Shown: piece after piece, positions 27,065 to 34,757 of the stretch | Numbering within the stretch: position 1 is the first letter of the stretch | Layout of the letters: each line of letters starts with the position of its first letter | Assembly (NCBI RefSeq): GCF_009800965.1 | Contig: NZ_WUAF01000006.1 | Span: 124,001 to 188,000, forward strand | Origin: Cognatazoarcus halotolerans | GTDB taxonomy: Bacteria > Pseudomonadota > Gammaproteobacteria > Burkholderiales > Rhodocyclaceae | Direction of reading: 5' to 3' | Length of the DNA stretch: 64,000 nt | Notes under the pieces: generated by a model | The model's input: only the letters and a program-made list of their open reading frames with translations | What the model was told of the DNA's origin: nothing | The model's database searches: none | Program-made: the position numbers and the translations under genes

Positions 27065-27682
27065 ATGAGATGCGGCATTCTTGCGGGCATTCTGCTGGCG
27101 AGCGTCGGATCGTCCGCTGCCACGGGGGCGTCGAACTTTCCCGATGTGGACCTGGCCCGTGCCGAGGAGATCGTTTCGGGGAGATGCTTTTTATGCCACG
27201 GTATGAACGGCGAAAGCTCGACCTCGCTGTATCCCCGGTTGGCCGGGCAGCACTATCAGTACATCGCGAAGCAGTTGGCCGACTTCAGGTCGGGCAGACG
27301 CCAGAGCGAGACGATGAAGAGCATGGCCGACGAACTCTCCGACGATGAAATGCTTGCGCTCGGTGTCTACTTTGAAACGAAACCCGCTGTTTCATCTCCC
27401 GTGGATGATGCGGAACTGGCCGCGGTGGGGCGGTTCGTGTTCTTTCGTGGAAACGAATACTCCGGCGTTGCTGCCTGCGCGAGTTGCCATGGAGACAAGG
27501 CTTACGGAACGGCACAGTTGCCACGCCTCGCCGGGCAGGGTGCGAAATATGTCGAGAACCAGTTGAAGTCCTTCAATAGCCGCGCGAGGACCAATGACAA
27601 TGCGGTCATGCATTCGATCGCCTCGCGGCTCTCAGAGCTTGAGATCAAGGCCGTTGCAAACTTCATCAGCACGTTGAAATGA
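27065..27682 (+). CDS. Diheme c-type cytochrome, cytochrome c4-like
   Basis: Periplasmic electron carrier of about 205 residues with a signal peptide (MRCGILAGILLASVGSSAATG) and two class I cytochrome domains, each with a heme motif: CFLCH (about residue 40) and CASCH (about 135). The repeated PRLAGQ segment after each motif (YPRLAGQHYQYIAKQL and LPRLAGQGAKYVENQL) is characteristic of cytochrome c4. ATG 27065 is chosen over GTG 27050 because GGAGG lies 6 bases upstream. It is convergent with fccB and may accept electrons from sulfur oxidation for a terminal oxidase, by inference. Confidence 0.9.
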   Translation: MRCGILAGILLASVGSSAATGASNFPDVDLARAEEIVSGRCFLCHGMNGESSTSLYPRLAGQHYQYIAKQLADFRSGRRQSETMKSMADELSDDEMLALGVYFETKPAVSSPVDDAELAAVGRFVFFRGNEYSGVAACASCHGDKAYGTAQLPRLAGQGAKYVENQLKSFNSRARTNDNAVMHSIASRLSELEIKAVANFISTLK

Positions 27683-27742
27683 GCGAGCTGGGGCCGCATT
27701 GGACAGAGCCTCCTGTCGGAAGCCCTGTTTTTACCCGGGCAG

Positions 27743-29017
27743 TCAGGCGAGCATGTCGGCCCAGATGTTTTTCGCCCAGCTTGCGGCGTATTTGGCCTCG
27801 AGCTCATTTGCGGCGGGGGACAGGCCACCTGCTCCCTTTACGGGCAGAAAGGTGTTCTTGGTTGCGTCGTATTGATGTACCGAGGCGACGTGGACTACTG
27901 CTTTCGGATCCACATAGCTGTAACAGGTGTTCATCACGACAGGCTCGCCGTTCGGTGGCTCGCCGGCCAGGAGATTGAGAATCGCCGCCGCCGCGACCTT
28001 TGCCTGCTGGTTCGCCATATGGCCGGACTTGGGCATGGTCGGCGCGGGAAAGAGCGCATCGCCGAGCACGTGTACCCGTTCGACACCCTTGGCCTCCATG
28101 GTCAGCCAATCGACATCCACCCAGCGATCGTTGATAAGGGGTACGTCCAGCATGCTCGTGACCTGTCCTGCCCGTTGCGGCGGAATGACATTGAGCACGT
28201 TTGCCTTGACGTTTTCGAAATCGAGCATGGCTGTCCGCGTTTTCGCGTCCACCGAGCGCAGCTCGTTGTTCGGCAGATATTCCAGAATGCCCTTGTAGTG
28301 GGTTTCGAAGGCTTTGGTGAACAGGGCCTTCTTGGATTGGATTTCGCCGTTTGCGTCGAGGACCAGGACCTTCGATCGTGGTTTGTGCATCTTGAGGTAG
28401 CTGGCGACCATGCAGGCGCGCTCGTAAGGCCCCGGGGGGCATCTGAACGGCGCCTTCGGAATGTGCATGGCGAATATGCCGCCGTCGGGCATCGCTTCGA
28501 GTTGCTGGCGAAGAAGAGCGGTCTGGGGACCTGCCTTCCAGGCATGCGGGATGGTTTCCAGATTGCCCTCGAGGCCTCCGACCGCGCCGATCATGAAGTC
28601 GATCCCTGGTGAGAGAATCAGGCGGTCGTACTTGAGTTCCCCGTTTTTCGCCAGACGAATTTTTTGCGCCGCAGCGTCAATCGCGGTGACCTCGTCCCGG
28701 AGGAGGCGAACGCCATGGCGATCGCGCAGGTTCGCGTAACTGACCGTTATGTCGCTCATCTGACGGTATCCTCCGATGACCAGGTTGGACATCGGGCAGG
28801 AAACGAATTCGGCGTTGCGCTCCACCAGCGTGACGTCTACTCCGGCATTGCTCCACATGCGCAGATACTTTGCCGCCGTGGCGCCGCCAAAGCCGCCACC
28901 CACAACGACAATGTGACCACGCGCGCCGTTTCTACCGGTGGTTGCGCAGCCCGAAACGGCCATGGCGCCGGCTGCAGCAAGGCCGGCTGTCTTGAGGAAA
29001 TCGCGTCGATTCAGCAT
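27743..29017 (-). CDS. fccB: Sulfide dehydrogenase flavoprotein subunit (flavocytochrome c)
   Basis: FAD subunit of flavocytochrome c sulfide dehydrogenase, which oxidises sulfide in the periplasm and passes electrons to the heme subunit. About 424 residues with a Tat signal (NRRDFLKTAGLAAAGAMAV), the FAD motif HIVVVGGGFGGATAAKYLR, redox cysteines in the EFVSCPMSNLV and PFRCPPGPYERAC segments and a C-terminal TYSYVDPK-like region (NTCYSYVDPKAVVHVAS). ATG 29017 has GGGAGAAG upstream and puts the Tat motif at the N terminus. An ATG at 29035 overlapping the fccA stop as ATGA is an alternative. It is in an operon with fccA and divergent from the arsR-sox operon. Confidence 0.94.
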   Translation of the reverse strand: MLNRRDFLKTAGLAAAGAMAVSGCATTGRNGARGHIVVVGGGFGGATAAKYLRMWSNAGVDVTLVERNAEFVSCPMSNLVIGGYRQMSDITVSYANLRDRHGVRLLRDEVTAIDAAAQKIRLAKNGELKYDRLILSPGIDFMIGAVGGLEGNLETIPHAWKAGPQTALLRQQLEAMPDGGIFAMHIPKAPFRCPPGPYERACMVASYLKMHKPRSKVLVLDANGEIQSKKALFTKAFETHYKGILEYLPNNELRSVDAKTRTAMLDFENVKANVLNVIPPQRAGQVTSMLDVPLINDRWVDVDWLTMEAKGVERVHVLGDALFPAPTMPKSGHMANQQAKVAAAAILNLLAGEPPNGEPVVMNTCYSYVDPKAVVHVASVHQYDATKNTFLPVKGAGGLSPAANELEAKYAASWAKNIWADMLA

Positions 29018-29031
29018 GTTCTTCTCCCTGG

Positions 29032-29322
29032 TCATTTTCGCTCTGCGAAATACGATGCGATCAACTCCAGTTGTGCGTCGGTGTAGCCGTTTGCAATCTG
29101 CTGCATGATGCTCGAGGGTTTCTCGCCCGAGCGGAATTCCTGGAGCTTTCTGAGGATCTTCTCCTTCGGCTCACCGGCAAGACTCTTGTTGTCGCCGATG
29201 CTCTTGCCATTCGTCCCGTGGCAGTTTGCACAGGTTGCCGCGAGATTGCGCGCGAGGTTTGGGTCCTGCGCGTGTGCGATCGCTGCACAGACGAGCAGCA
29301 GCAAACAGATCTTGTGTCTCAC
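29032..29322 (-). CDS. fccA: Sulfide dehydrogenase cytochrome subunit, single heme
   Basis: A 96-residue periplasmic class I cytochrome c, the partner of FccB. It has a signal peptide (MRHKICLLLLVCAAIAHAQ), one heme motif CANCH at about residue 31-35 and the axial Met in SSIMQQIANGYTD. It is a monoheme subunit; some flavocytochromes c carry two hemes in a longer protein, so this is the short type. Its last codons meet the start region of fccB. Upstream DNA is shared with the divergent regulator gene that starts the sox operon. Confidence 0.9.
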   Translation of the reverse strand: MRHKICLLLLVCAAIAHAQDPNLARNLAATCANCHGTNGKSIGDNKSLAGEPKEKILRKLQEFRSGEKPSSIMQQIANGYTDAQLELIASYFAERK

Positions 29323-29488
29323 GATTTCTTCTCCTTTGGCCGTTCGTGCTTGCGGCGTCAGTCTAACGACACCCCGTTGTTGGCGTCCAGTTTCAATAGG
29401 TGAAAGATGCGGGAGTTTCGGCGCACGTTGCGGCTATTTTCGGCGGAATTTGCCTGAATAGATTGTTGCGATGCACAAATATTAGAAG

Positions 29489-29516
29489 TTGACCATATAC
29501 GTGTATGGTTATACCG
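29489..29516 (+). promoter_or_regulatory. Promoter and palindromic operator of the arsR-sox unit
   Basis: An 18-bp imperfect palindrome ACCATATACGTGTATGGT (29492-29509, 8 of 9 base pairs matched per arm) lies between a TTGACC -35-like hexamer (29489-29494) and a TATACC -10-like hexamer (29511-29516). The spacer is 16 bp, so a bound ArsR dimer would cover the promoter. The regulator's start codon is 38 bases downstream of the palindrome. The layout suggests autoregulation and possibly control of divergent fccAB. Confidence 0.65.
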
Positions 29517-29546
29517 TTATTCCAAGAGGCGAGGTGGGGACTTGCA

Positions 29547-29903
29547 ATGGAAGAACTCAACAAGGTGTTCGAAAACGTCGCTGAATACTTCAGCCTGCTT
29601 TCCGAGCCGACAAGACTGAAAATTCTTCATTGCCTGTGTCGTGGCGAAAAGGCGGTCAACGAGGTCGTGGAGGCCTTGGGGTTGACCCAGGCCAACACCT
29701 CGAGACATCTCAACCTGCTTTACCGTGCCGGTGTGGTGGATCGGCGCCGTGACGGGAGCCAAGTGTTCTACCGGATCATAGATCCGAATTTCGTCGATCT
29801 GTGCCGGACAGTCTGTGTGACCGTGGCAAGCCGGGCCAATGTCATGCCGGTCGGCAGCGAATCACTGCGTAGGCTGGAGCAGGATCTGAATATCGACCGC
29901 TAG
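29547..29903 (+). CDS. ArsR-family repressor of the sulfur-oxidation genes
   Basis: A 118-residue winged-helix repressor. The recognition helix reads LTQANTSRHLNLLYRAGVVD and the wing DRRRDGSQVFYR. Cysteines at 29 and 31 (LHCLCRGE) and at 86 and 90 (DLCRTVC) sit in helices where sulfide-sensing relatives such as SqrR and BigR have their persulfide-forming thiols; C29/C31 and C86/C90 are therefore candidate sensing residues. No obvious metal-binding ELCV(C/G)D motif of arsenic sensors is present. ATG 29547 is chosen over ATG 29505, which lies inside the operator palindrome. It is 47 bp ahead of soxC and resembles SoxR of other sox operons in role. Confidence 0.88.
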   Translation: MEELNKVFENVAEYFSLLSEPTRLKILHCLCRGEKAVNEVVEALGLTQANTSRHLNLLYRAGVVDRRRDGSQVFYRIIDPNFVDLCRTVCVTVASRANVMPVGSESLRRLEQDLNIDR

Positions 29904-29950
29904 GCGGTGCAATAAAAGCGAGTTGTTCAAATAACGAGGGAGACTGTTGC

Positions 29951-31285
29951 ATGGCACTTCAAGATGAGCGTCCAGGGCGTCTCAGGCGTGCGCCCGAGAA
30001 CTTCCTGACGCAGGAAGATATCCAGGCGGTACAGGCGGGACGCCGCAGTTTCATGCGAAACGCGTTTGTCGCCGCGAGTGCCGCCATGGGTGCGCCGATG
30101 CTTGCGCGCGCCGCAAGCGGTGATTCGGCGATCATGAATCTGCCGCCCTGGAGCACCAGCCTCGGCCAGCCCGTCGCAGCCAGGCCCTATGGGCTTCCGT
30201 CCAAGTATGAGAGCAATCTGGTACGGCGCGAGTCTCCGGGCCTGACCCGGGTCGGAGGATCCTCGGTTTCCTTTGCGCCGCTGCAGGGATTGTTCGGAAT
30301 CATCACGCCTTCGGGTCTGCATTTCGAACGACATCACCAGGGTTGGCACGACGTCGACCCGGGCAAGCATCGTTTGATGATCAACGGGCTGGTCAAGACG
30401 CAGGCCATATTCACGATGGACGATCTGTTGCGTCTGCCGGGTGTGTCGCGTATCCATTTCATCGAGTGTGGTGCCAATACCGGGATGGAGTGGGGCAATG
30501 TGGCGGTCCCGACGGTGCAGTACAGTCATGGCATGCTGTCATGCTCCGAATTCACCGGCGTACCGCTGCGTGATCTGCTCGAGCAGTGCGGCGCGGATTT
30601 CAAGAAGGGACGCTATGTGCTCGCCGAAGGCGCCGATGGCTCCTCGATGACGCGCACGATTCCGATGGAGTTGATCGAGTCCGGCGAGGTCATGGTGGCC
30701 TATGGCCAGAATGGCGAAATGCTTCGGCCCGAAAATGGCTATCCGCTGCGCCTCATCGTGCCGGGTGTGCAAGGGGTCTCCTGGGTCAAGTGGCTACGCC
30801 GCATCGAGGTCGGCGACAAGCCCTGGGGTGCGAAGGACGAAGCCGTCCATTACGTCGATCTCATGCCGGACGGAACCCATCGTCAGTATTCTTCGATCCA
30901 GGAAGCCAAATCAGTCATCACCAGCCCATCCGGCGGACAGATTTTGCTGGCGAAGGGTTTCTACAACATAACCGGGCTGGCATGGTCGGGCCGCGGAAAG
31001 ATAAAGCAGGTCGATGTGTCGACCGATGGCGGTATCAACTGGCGCCGTGCCCGGCTCGAGTCGCCGGTGCTCTCCAAGGCACTTACCCGCTTCAATATCG
31101 ACTGGGTGTGGGATGGCAAACCGGTCATCCTCCAGTCCAGGGCAATGGATGAAACCGGTTATGTACAACCCTCCTACGGGCAGTTGCGTGCCGTTCGGGG
31201 CACCAAGTCGATTTATCACAACAATGCCATCCAGTCGTGGAAGATCAATGAAAGCGGGGAGGTGGGCAATGTCCAGGTTCTCTAA
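29951..31285 (+). CDS. soxC: SoxC, molybdenum subunit of sulfane dehydrogenase
   Basis: Periplasmic molybdopterin protein that, with SoxD, oxidises the SoxY-bound sulfane sulfur and yields six electrons. It has 444 residues, with an N-terminal export signal containing RRSFMRNAFVAASAA (Tat-like), an oxidoreductase molybdopterin-binding domain with the Mo-ligand Cys at about 173 (FIECGANTG) and a C-terminal dimerisation Mo-co domain (KGFYNITGLAWSGRGKIKQ). GGGAGA lies 8 bases upstream of the ATG. Its end overlaps soxD by 17 bp. The presence of SoxCD predicts full oxidation to sulfate without sulfur globules. Confidence 0.96.
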   Translation: MALQDERPGRLRRAPENFLTQEDIQAVQAGRRSFMRNAFVAASAAMGAPMLARAASGDSAIMNLPPWSTSLGQPVAARPYGLPSKYESNLVRRESPGLTRVGGSSVSFAPLQGLFGIITPSGLHFERHHQGWHDVDPGKHRLMINGLVKTQAIFTMDDLLRLPGVSRIHFIECGANTGMEWGNVAVPTVQYSHGMLSCSEFTGVPLRDLLEQCGADFKKGRYVLAEGADGSSMTRTIPMELIESGEVMVAYGQNGEMLRPENGYPLRLIVPGVQGVSWVKWLRRIEVGDKPWGAKDEAVHYVDLMPDGTHRQYSSIQEAKSVITSPSGGQILLAKGFYNITGLAWSGRGKIKQVDVSTDGGINWRRARLESPVLSKALTRFNIDWVWDGKPVILQSRAMDETGYVQPSYGQLRAVRGTKSIYHNNAIQSWKINESGEVGNVQVL

Positions 31286-32327
31286 GACCGTCGTTGCTGC
31301 GCTGCTCGCGGGCTGCGCGCTGGGCGCGCATGCGCTGGACCGATACCCCGGACTCGGTCGCGTCGCCACTGCGGAGGAGGTGAAGGCTTGGGACATCGAC
31401 GTCCGGCCGGATTTTGTCGGCCTGCCGAAAGGTTCAGGCAGCGTCGATGACGGCGCCGATATCTTTGAAAACAAGTGTGCCTCCTGTCATGGCTCCTTTG
31501 GGGAGTCGAACGAGGTATTTACGCCACTCGTCGGTGGAACGACCAAGGAAGATGTCCAGACCGGGCGGGTAAAGGCTTTGGTCACGGGTTCCTTCCCGCA
31601 ACGAACGACATTCATGAAGGTGCCGACGATCTCGACCCTGTTCGACTATATTCAGCGCGCCATGCCCTGGACGGCGCCGAAGTCGCTCAAGCCGGACGAG
31701 GTTTACGCGGTGCTTGCCTACCTGCTGAACCTTGCGGAGGTTGTGCCGGCCGATTTCGTGCTGAGTGACCAGAATATCCGCGATGTTCAGAATCTCATGC
31801 CGAATCGCAACGGAATGAGTACCGATCACGGCATGTGGCCGGGCAGGGGCATGGGCAACGGTGGCAAGCCGGACGTGAAGAATGTAGCCTGCATGAAAGA
31901 CTGCAAGACGGAAGTGAAGCTGACCTCGAGCTTGCCTGAGTATGCGCAGGACGCGCACGGCAATCTCGCCGATCAGAACCGTCTTGTAGGCGGTGTCCGG
32001 GGCAAGCAGACGGTAGCGCCAGCAGAGGGTGACGAGAAGGCGATCGCAGGGCAGCCGTCAACTAATGCGATTGCAACCGCGCTGGCGACAGAGAAAGGAT
32101 GCATGGCTTGTCACGGCGTCGCCAACAAGATCGTCGGGCCGTCCTACCAGGACGTTGCGGCGAAGTACAAAGGACAGGACGGCGCCGAAGCGAGGTTGGT
32201 TGCCAAGGTAAAATCGGGCGGTCAGGGCGTCTGGGGCGCAATCCCGATGCCGGCCCAGAGCCACGTCAAGGACGAAGAGATCAGCAAGCTCGTCCAGTGG
32301 ATATTGTCGGGCGCGAAAGCGCAGTAA
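31269..32327 (+). CDS. soxD: SoxD, diheme cytochrome c subunit of sulfane dehydrogenase
   Basis: Periplasmic c-type cytochrome of 352 residues that takes electrons from SoxC. It has a signal peptide (MSRFSKTVVAALLAGCALGAHA), a first heme domain with CASCH and a second C-terminal domain with CMACH, joined by a linker with a CMKDCKTE pair. ATG 31269 is preceded by GGAGGTGG and lies inside the end of soxC. The two-heme architecture is like Paracoccus SoxD. The neighbours give the order soxC-D-Y-Z-A-X-B. Confidence 0.95.
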   Translation: MSRFSKTVVAALLAGCALGAHALDRYPGLGRVATAEEVKAWDIDVRPDFVGLPKGSGSVDDGADIFENKCASCHGSFGESNEVFTPLVGGTTKEDVQTGRVKALVTGSFPQRTTFMKVPTISTLFDYIQRAMPWTAPKSLKPDEVYAVLAYLLNLAEVVPADFVLSDQNIRDVQNLMPNRNGMSTDHGMWPGRGMGNGGKPDVKNVACMKDCKTEVKLTSSLPEYAQDAHGNLADQNRLVGGVRGKQTVAPAEGDEKAIAGQPSTNAIATALATEKGCMACHGVANKIVGPSYQDVAAKYKGQDGAEARLVAKVKSGGQGVWGAIPMPAQSHVKDEEISKLVQWILSGAKAQ

Positions 32328-32358
32328 CAGCAACAACTTGCAAACAAGGAGACTGGGG

Positions 32359-32826
32359 ATGGATCAATCACGCAGGAACACGCTGAAGGCCAGTGGCGGC
32401 CTGAGTCTGTTCAGCCTGCTGGTCGCGGCCGGCATGGTCAAGCCGGGTGTGGCCGAAGCAGCATGGAACAAGGCGGCATTCGATGCCAAGAAGATGGATG
32501 CAGCGCTGGCCGCGCTCGGAGCGGGCAGCCCGGCCGAGAGTGCCGAGGTGCAACTGACGGCGCCGGATATCGCCGAGAACGGTGCCGTCGTGCCGGTCGG
32601 GGTGGTGAGCAATCTGCCCAACACCGAAGAGGTCGCGATCCTTGTCGAGAAGAATCCGAACATGCTCGCCGCACGCTTCATGCTCCCGGCAGGCACCGAA
32701 GCGGCGGTTCAGACCCGCATCAAGATGGGCCAGACTTCCGACGTGTATGCGGTGGTGAAGGCGGGTGGGAAGTTCTATATGGCAAAAAAAGAAATCAAGG
32801 TCACGCTTGGCGGTTGCGGCGGTTGA
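32359..32826 (+). CDS. soxY: SoxY, sulfur-carrier subunit
   Basis: Sulfur-compound carrier protein of 155 residues; thiosulfate is attached to the Cys of its C-terminal arm and processed there by the other Sox enzymes. The C terminus ends VTLGGCGG, the expected GGCGG-type swinging arm with the carrier cysteine. The N terminus has a twin-arginine signal (SRRNTLKASGGLSLFSLL). ATG 32359 follows AAGGAGA. It forms a heterodimer with SoxZ, encoded 30 bp downstream. Confidence 0.97.
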   Translation: MDQSRRNTLKASGGLSLFSLLVAAGMVKPGVAEAAWNKAAFDAKKMDAALAALGAGSPAESAEVQLTAPDIAENGAVVPVGVVSNLPNTEEVAILVEKNPNMLAARFMLPAGTEAAVQTRIKMGQTSDVYAVVKAGGKFYMAKKEIKVTLGGCGG

Positions 32827-32856
32827 GCGAATCAGGAACAACGAGGAGAGACACTA

Positions 32857-33168
32857 ATGGGTAACCCGATGCGAATTCGCGCTGCCGAGAAGGATGGCGT
32901 GACCGAAGTAAAAGTATTGATGAACCACGAGATGGAAACGGGCCAGAGAAAGGATTCCTCCGGCAACCTGATTCCGGCGCATTTCATTTCCGAACTGACT
33001 GCGAAGCACGGCGACAAGGTTGTGCTGCAGGCTGAGTTTGGCCCGTCGGTATCGAAGAACCCTTTCCTGTCGTTCAAGTTCAAGGGTGGTGCCAAGGGCG
33101 ACAAGGTGGTGGTGAGCTGGATCGACAACAAGGGTGACACCCGCTCGGACGAGGCGACGATCGGCTGA
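32857..33168 (+). CDS. soxZ: SoxZ, partner of SoxY
   Basis: A 103-residue immunoglobulin-like protein that dimerises with SoxY and reaches the periplasm by co-export, so its lack of a signal peptide is expected. Conserved family segments are visible: VLMNHEMETGQRKDSSGN, IPAHFISELTAKHGDKVV and NPFLSFKFKGGAKGD. AGGAGAG precedes the ATG. It is 105 bp ahead of soxA. Confidence 0.96.
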   Translation: MGNPMRIRAAEKDGVTEVKVLMNHEMETGQRKDSSGNLIPAHFISELTAKHGDKVVLQAEFGPSVSKNPFLSFKFKGGAKGDKVVVSWIDNKGDTRSDEATIG

Positions 33169-33273
33169 TCGCGCGCGGCAATGGACGGGGTGGCTCGACA
33201 GTATTGGTCGAGGCCGTGCCGGAGCATGCGTCCGGCAGTGCTGCCACCCAACAGAATCCGTGGAGGAGAGACG

Positions 33274-34080
33274 ATGAAAAAAAGACTGACGCTTGCCGCC
33301 CTGGCGATTGTAGCGGCGTTCACAGCGCCGGCAGCAATGGCCGAGGGCTCGGCAGCCGACGGTATCGCCCAGTATCGCGCGATGCTCGCCGAAGGCAATC
33401 CGTCCGAGCTCTGGGAGCTCGCCGGTGAGGACATCTGGAAGGAAAAGCGTGGCCCGAAGCAGGCTTCGCTCGAGCAGTGTGATCTTGGCAAGGGGCCTGG
33501 TGTCGTGAAGGGCGCGAGTGCGGCGCTGCCACGTTATTTCAAGGACACCGGCCGCGTCCAGGATCTCGAGTCTCGGCTCATGAGCTGCATGGAAACGCTT
33601 CAGGGCATCGCTCCCGAGAACTTCGTCAAGGGCAAATGGGGCAAGGGCGAGATGGAAAAAATGGAGCAGATCGTCGCCTACGTCGTTGGCCAGTCGCGCG
33701 ACATGAAGGTCAATGTCGATATGAGCGCCCCACAGATGAAGAAGATGTATGCCTTGGGCAAGGAAGCGTTCTTCTACCGCGCCGGCCCGATGGATTTTGC
33801 GTGTGCGACTTGCCACGGCCAGGACGACAAGCGTATCCGCCTGCAGGATCTGCCCAATCTCACCAAGCATGAAGGGGCTGCCGCGGGCTGGGGTTCGTGG
33901 CCCGCCTATCGCGTCTCGAACGGACAGTTCTGGACCATGCAGCATCGCCTGAACGACTGCTATCGCCAGCAACGTTTCCCCGAACCGATCTACGGATCGG
34001 ACGTCACCATTGCGCTGTCGGTCTACATGGCCAAGACGGCGAACGGCGGCACGGTGATGACCCCTGGAATCAAGCGCTGA
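33274..34080 (+). CDS. soxA: SoxA, catalytic cytochrome subunit of SoxAX
   Basis: Periplasmic cytochrome that, with SoxX, joins thiosulfate to the SoxY cysteine. The 268 residues have a signal peptide (MKKRLTLAALAIVAAFTAPA) and two cytochrome-like domains. Only the second carries a heme motif (CATCH); the first has cysteines in LEQCDLGKGPG and LMSCMETLQG, which likely form the disulfide that replaces the lost heme. The active-site Cys, the persulfide heme ligand, is seen in LNDCYRQQRFPEP. This is the single-heme SoxA class. GGAGGAGAG precedes ATG 33274. Confidence 0.95.
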   Translation: MKKRLTLAALAIVAAFTAPAAMAEGSAADGIAQYRAMLAEGNPSELWELAGEDIWKEKRGPKQASLEQCDLGKGPGVVKGASAALPRYFKDTGRVQDLESRLMSCMETLQGIAPENFVKGKWGKGEMEKMEQIVAYVVGQSRDMKVNVDMSAPQMKKMYALGKEAFFYRAGPMDFACATCHGQDDKRIRLQDLPNLTKHEGAAAGWGSWPAYRVSNGQFWTMQHRLNDCYRQQRFPEPIYGSDVTIALSVYMAKTANGGTVMTPGIKR

Positions 34081-34090
34081 GGAGAACGCG

Positions 34091-34693
34091 ATGAAGAAAT
34101 TTCTGATGATCGCCCCGCTGGCGCTTGGCATGCAGTTCGCTGTGGCCGGTGACGACATGCACGCCGAGTTCAAGCAGATGATGGACAGCTCCTTCAAGGG
34201 AAATGGCATCGCTGAAAAGCACCGACTTTATCAACTCGATTTTCAGGCGGCTTGTTCGACCGAAAAATCCCCTTCACCCGCGATGTTGAAGGCGATCGAA
34301 GCCGAGCAGATGAAAACCATTCGCTGGCCTTCCGACGGCAAATACACCGGTGACTGGAAATCCGGCGAGAAGATCGCGATCAGCGGACGCGGACTCACCT
34401 GGAACGACAAGGCGGACGCTGCGAATGGCGGTGGCTGCTATAACTGCCATCAGATGAGTCACAACGAGATTTCCTACGGCACCATCGGCCCCAGCCTGCT
34501 CAACTACGGCAAGCTGCGTGGCAATTCCAGCGACATGCTCAAGTACACCTGGGGCAAGATCTGGAACGCCAAGGCGTACAACGCCTGCAGCAACATGCCG
34601 CGCAACGGCGATGCGGAGATCCTGACCGAACGGCAGATCAAGGACGTGATGGCCTATCTGTTCGACCCGGAATCACCGGTCAACAAGCCCTGA
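34091..34693 (+). CDS. soxX: SoxX, monoheme cytochrome subunit of SoxAX
   Basis: Periplasmic class I cytochrome c of 200 residues with a signal peptide (MKKFLMIAPLALGMQFAVAG), one heme motif CYNCH near residue 116 and the axial Met in NACSNMPRNGDAEIL. It has an N-terminal extension of about 90 residues before the heme domain, longer than Paracoccus SoxX; the extension contains a lone Cys (FQAACSTEK). It is 10 bp downstream of soxA and is followed by an intrinsic terminator before soxB. Confidence 0.94.
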   Translation: MKKFLMIAPLALGMQFAVAGDDMHAEFKQMMDSSFKGNGIAEKHRLYQLDFQAACSTEKSPSPAMLKAIEAEQMKTIRWPSDGKYTGDWKSGEKIAISGRGLTWNDKADAANGGGCYNCHQMSHNEISYGTIGPSLLNYGKLRGNSSDMLKYTWGKIWNAKAYNACSNMPRNGDAEILTERQIKDVMAYLFDPESPVNKP

Positions 34694-34707
34694 TTCAACG
34701 GTCCCCA

Positions 34708-34739
34708 GCCCGGCCCGCATTGCCGGCCGGGCATTTTTT
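34708..34739 (+). terminator. Terminator-like hairpin between soxX and soxB
   Basis: A perfect 8-bp stem GCCCGGCC/GGCCGGGC with a 9-base loop, followed by ATTTTTTC. It lies between genes of the same operon, 15 bp after the soxX stop and before the soxB ribosome-binding site, so it could attenuate soxB or make its mRNA separate. Confidence 0.75.
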
Positions 34740-34757
34740 CGTCTTGAGGATGGAAAC

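Noticed and set aside
34708-34739. Reading the soxX-soxB hairpin as the end of the sox operon
   Set aside because: soxB belongs to the same pathway, has its own ribosome-binding site 10-15 bp later and no visible promoter, so the hairpin is more likely partial or regulatory.
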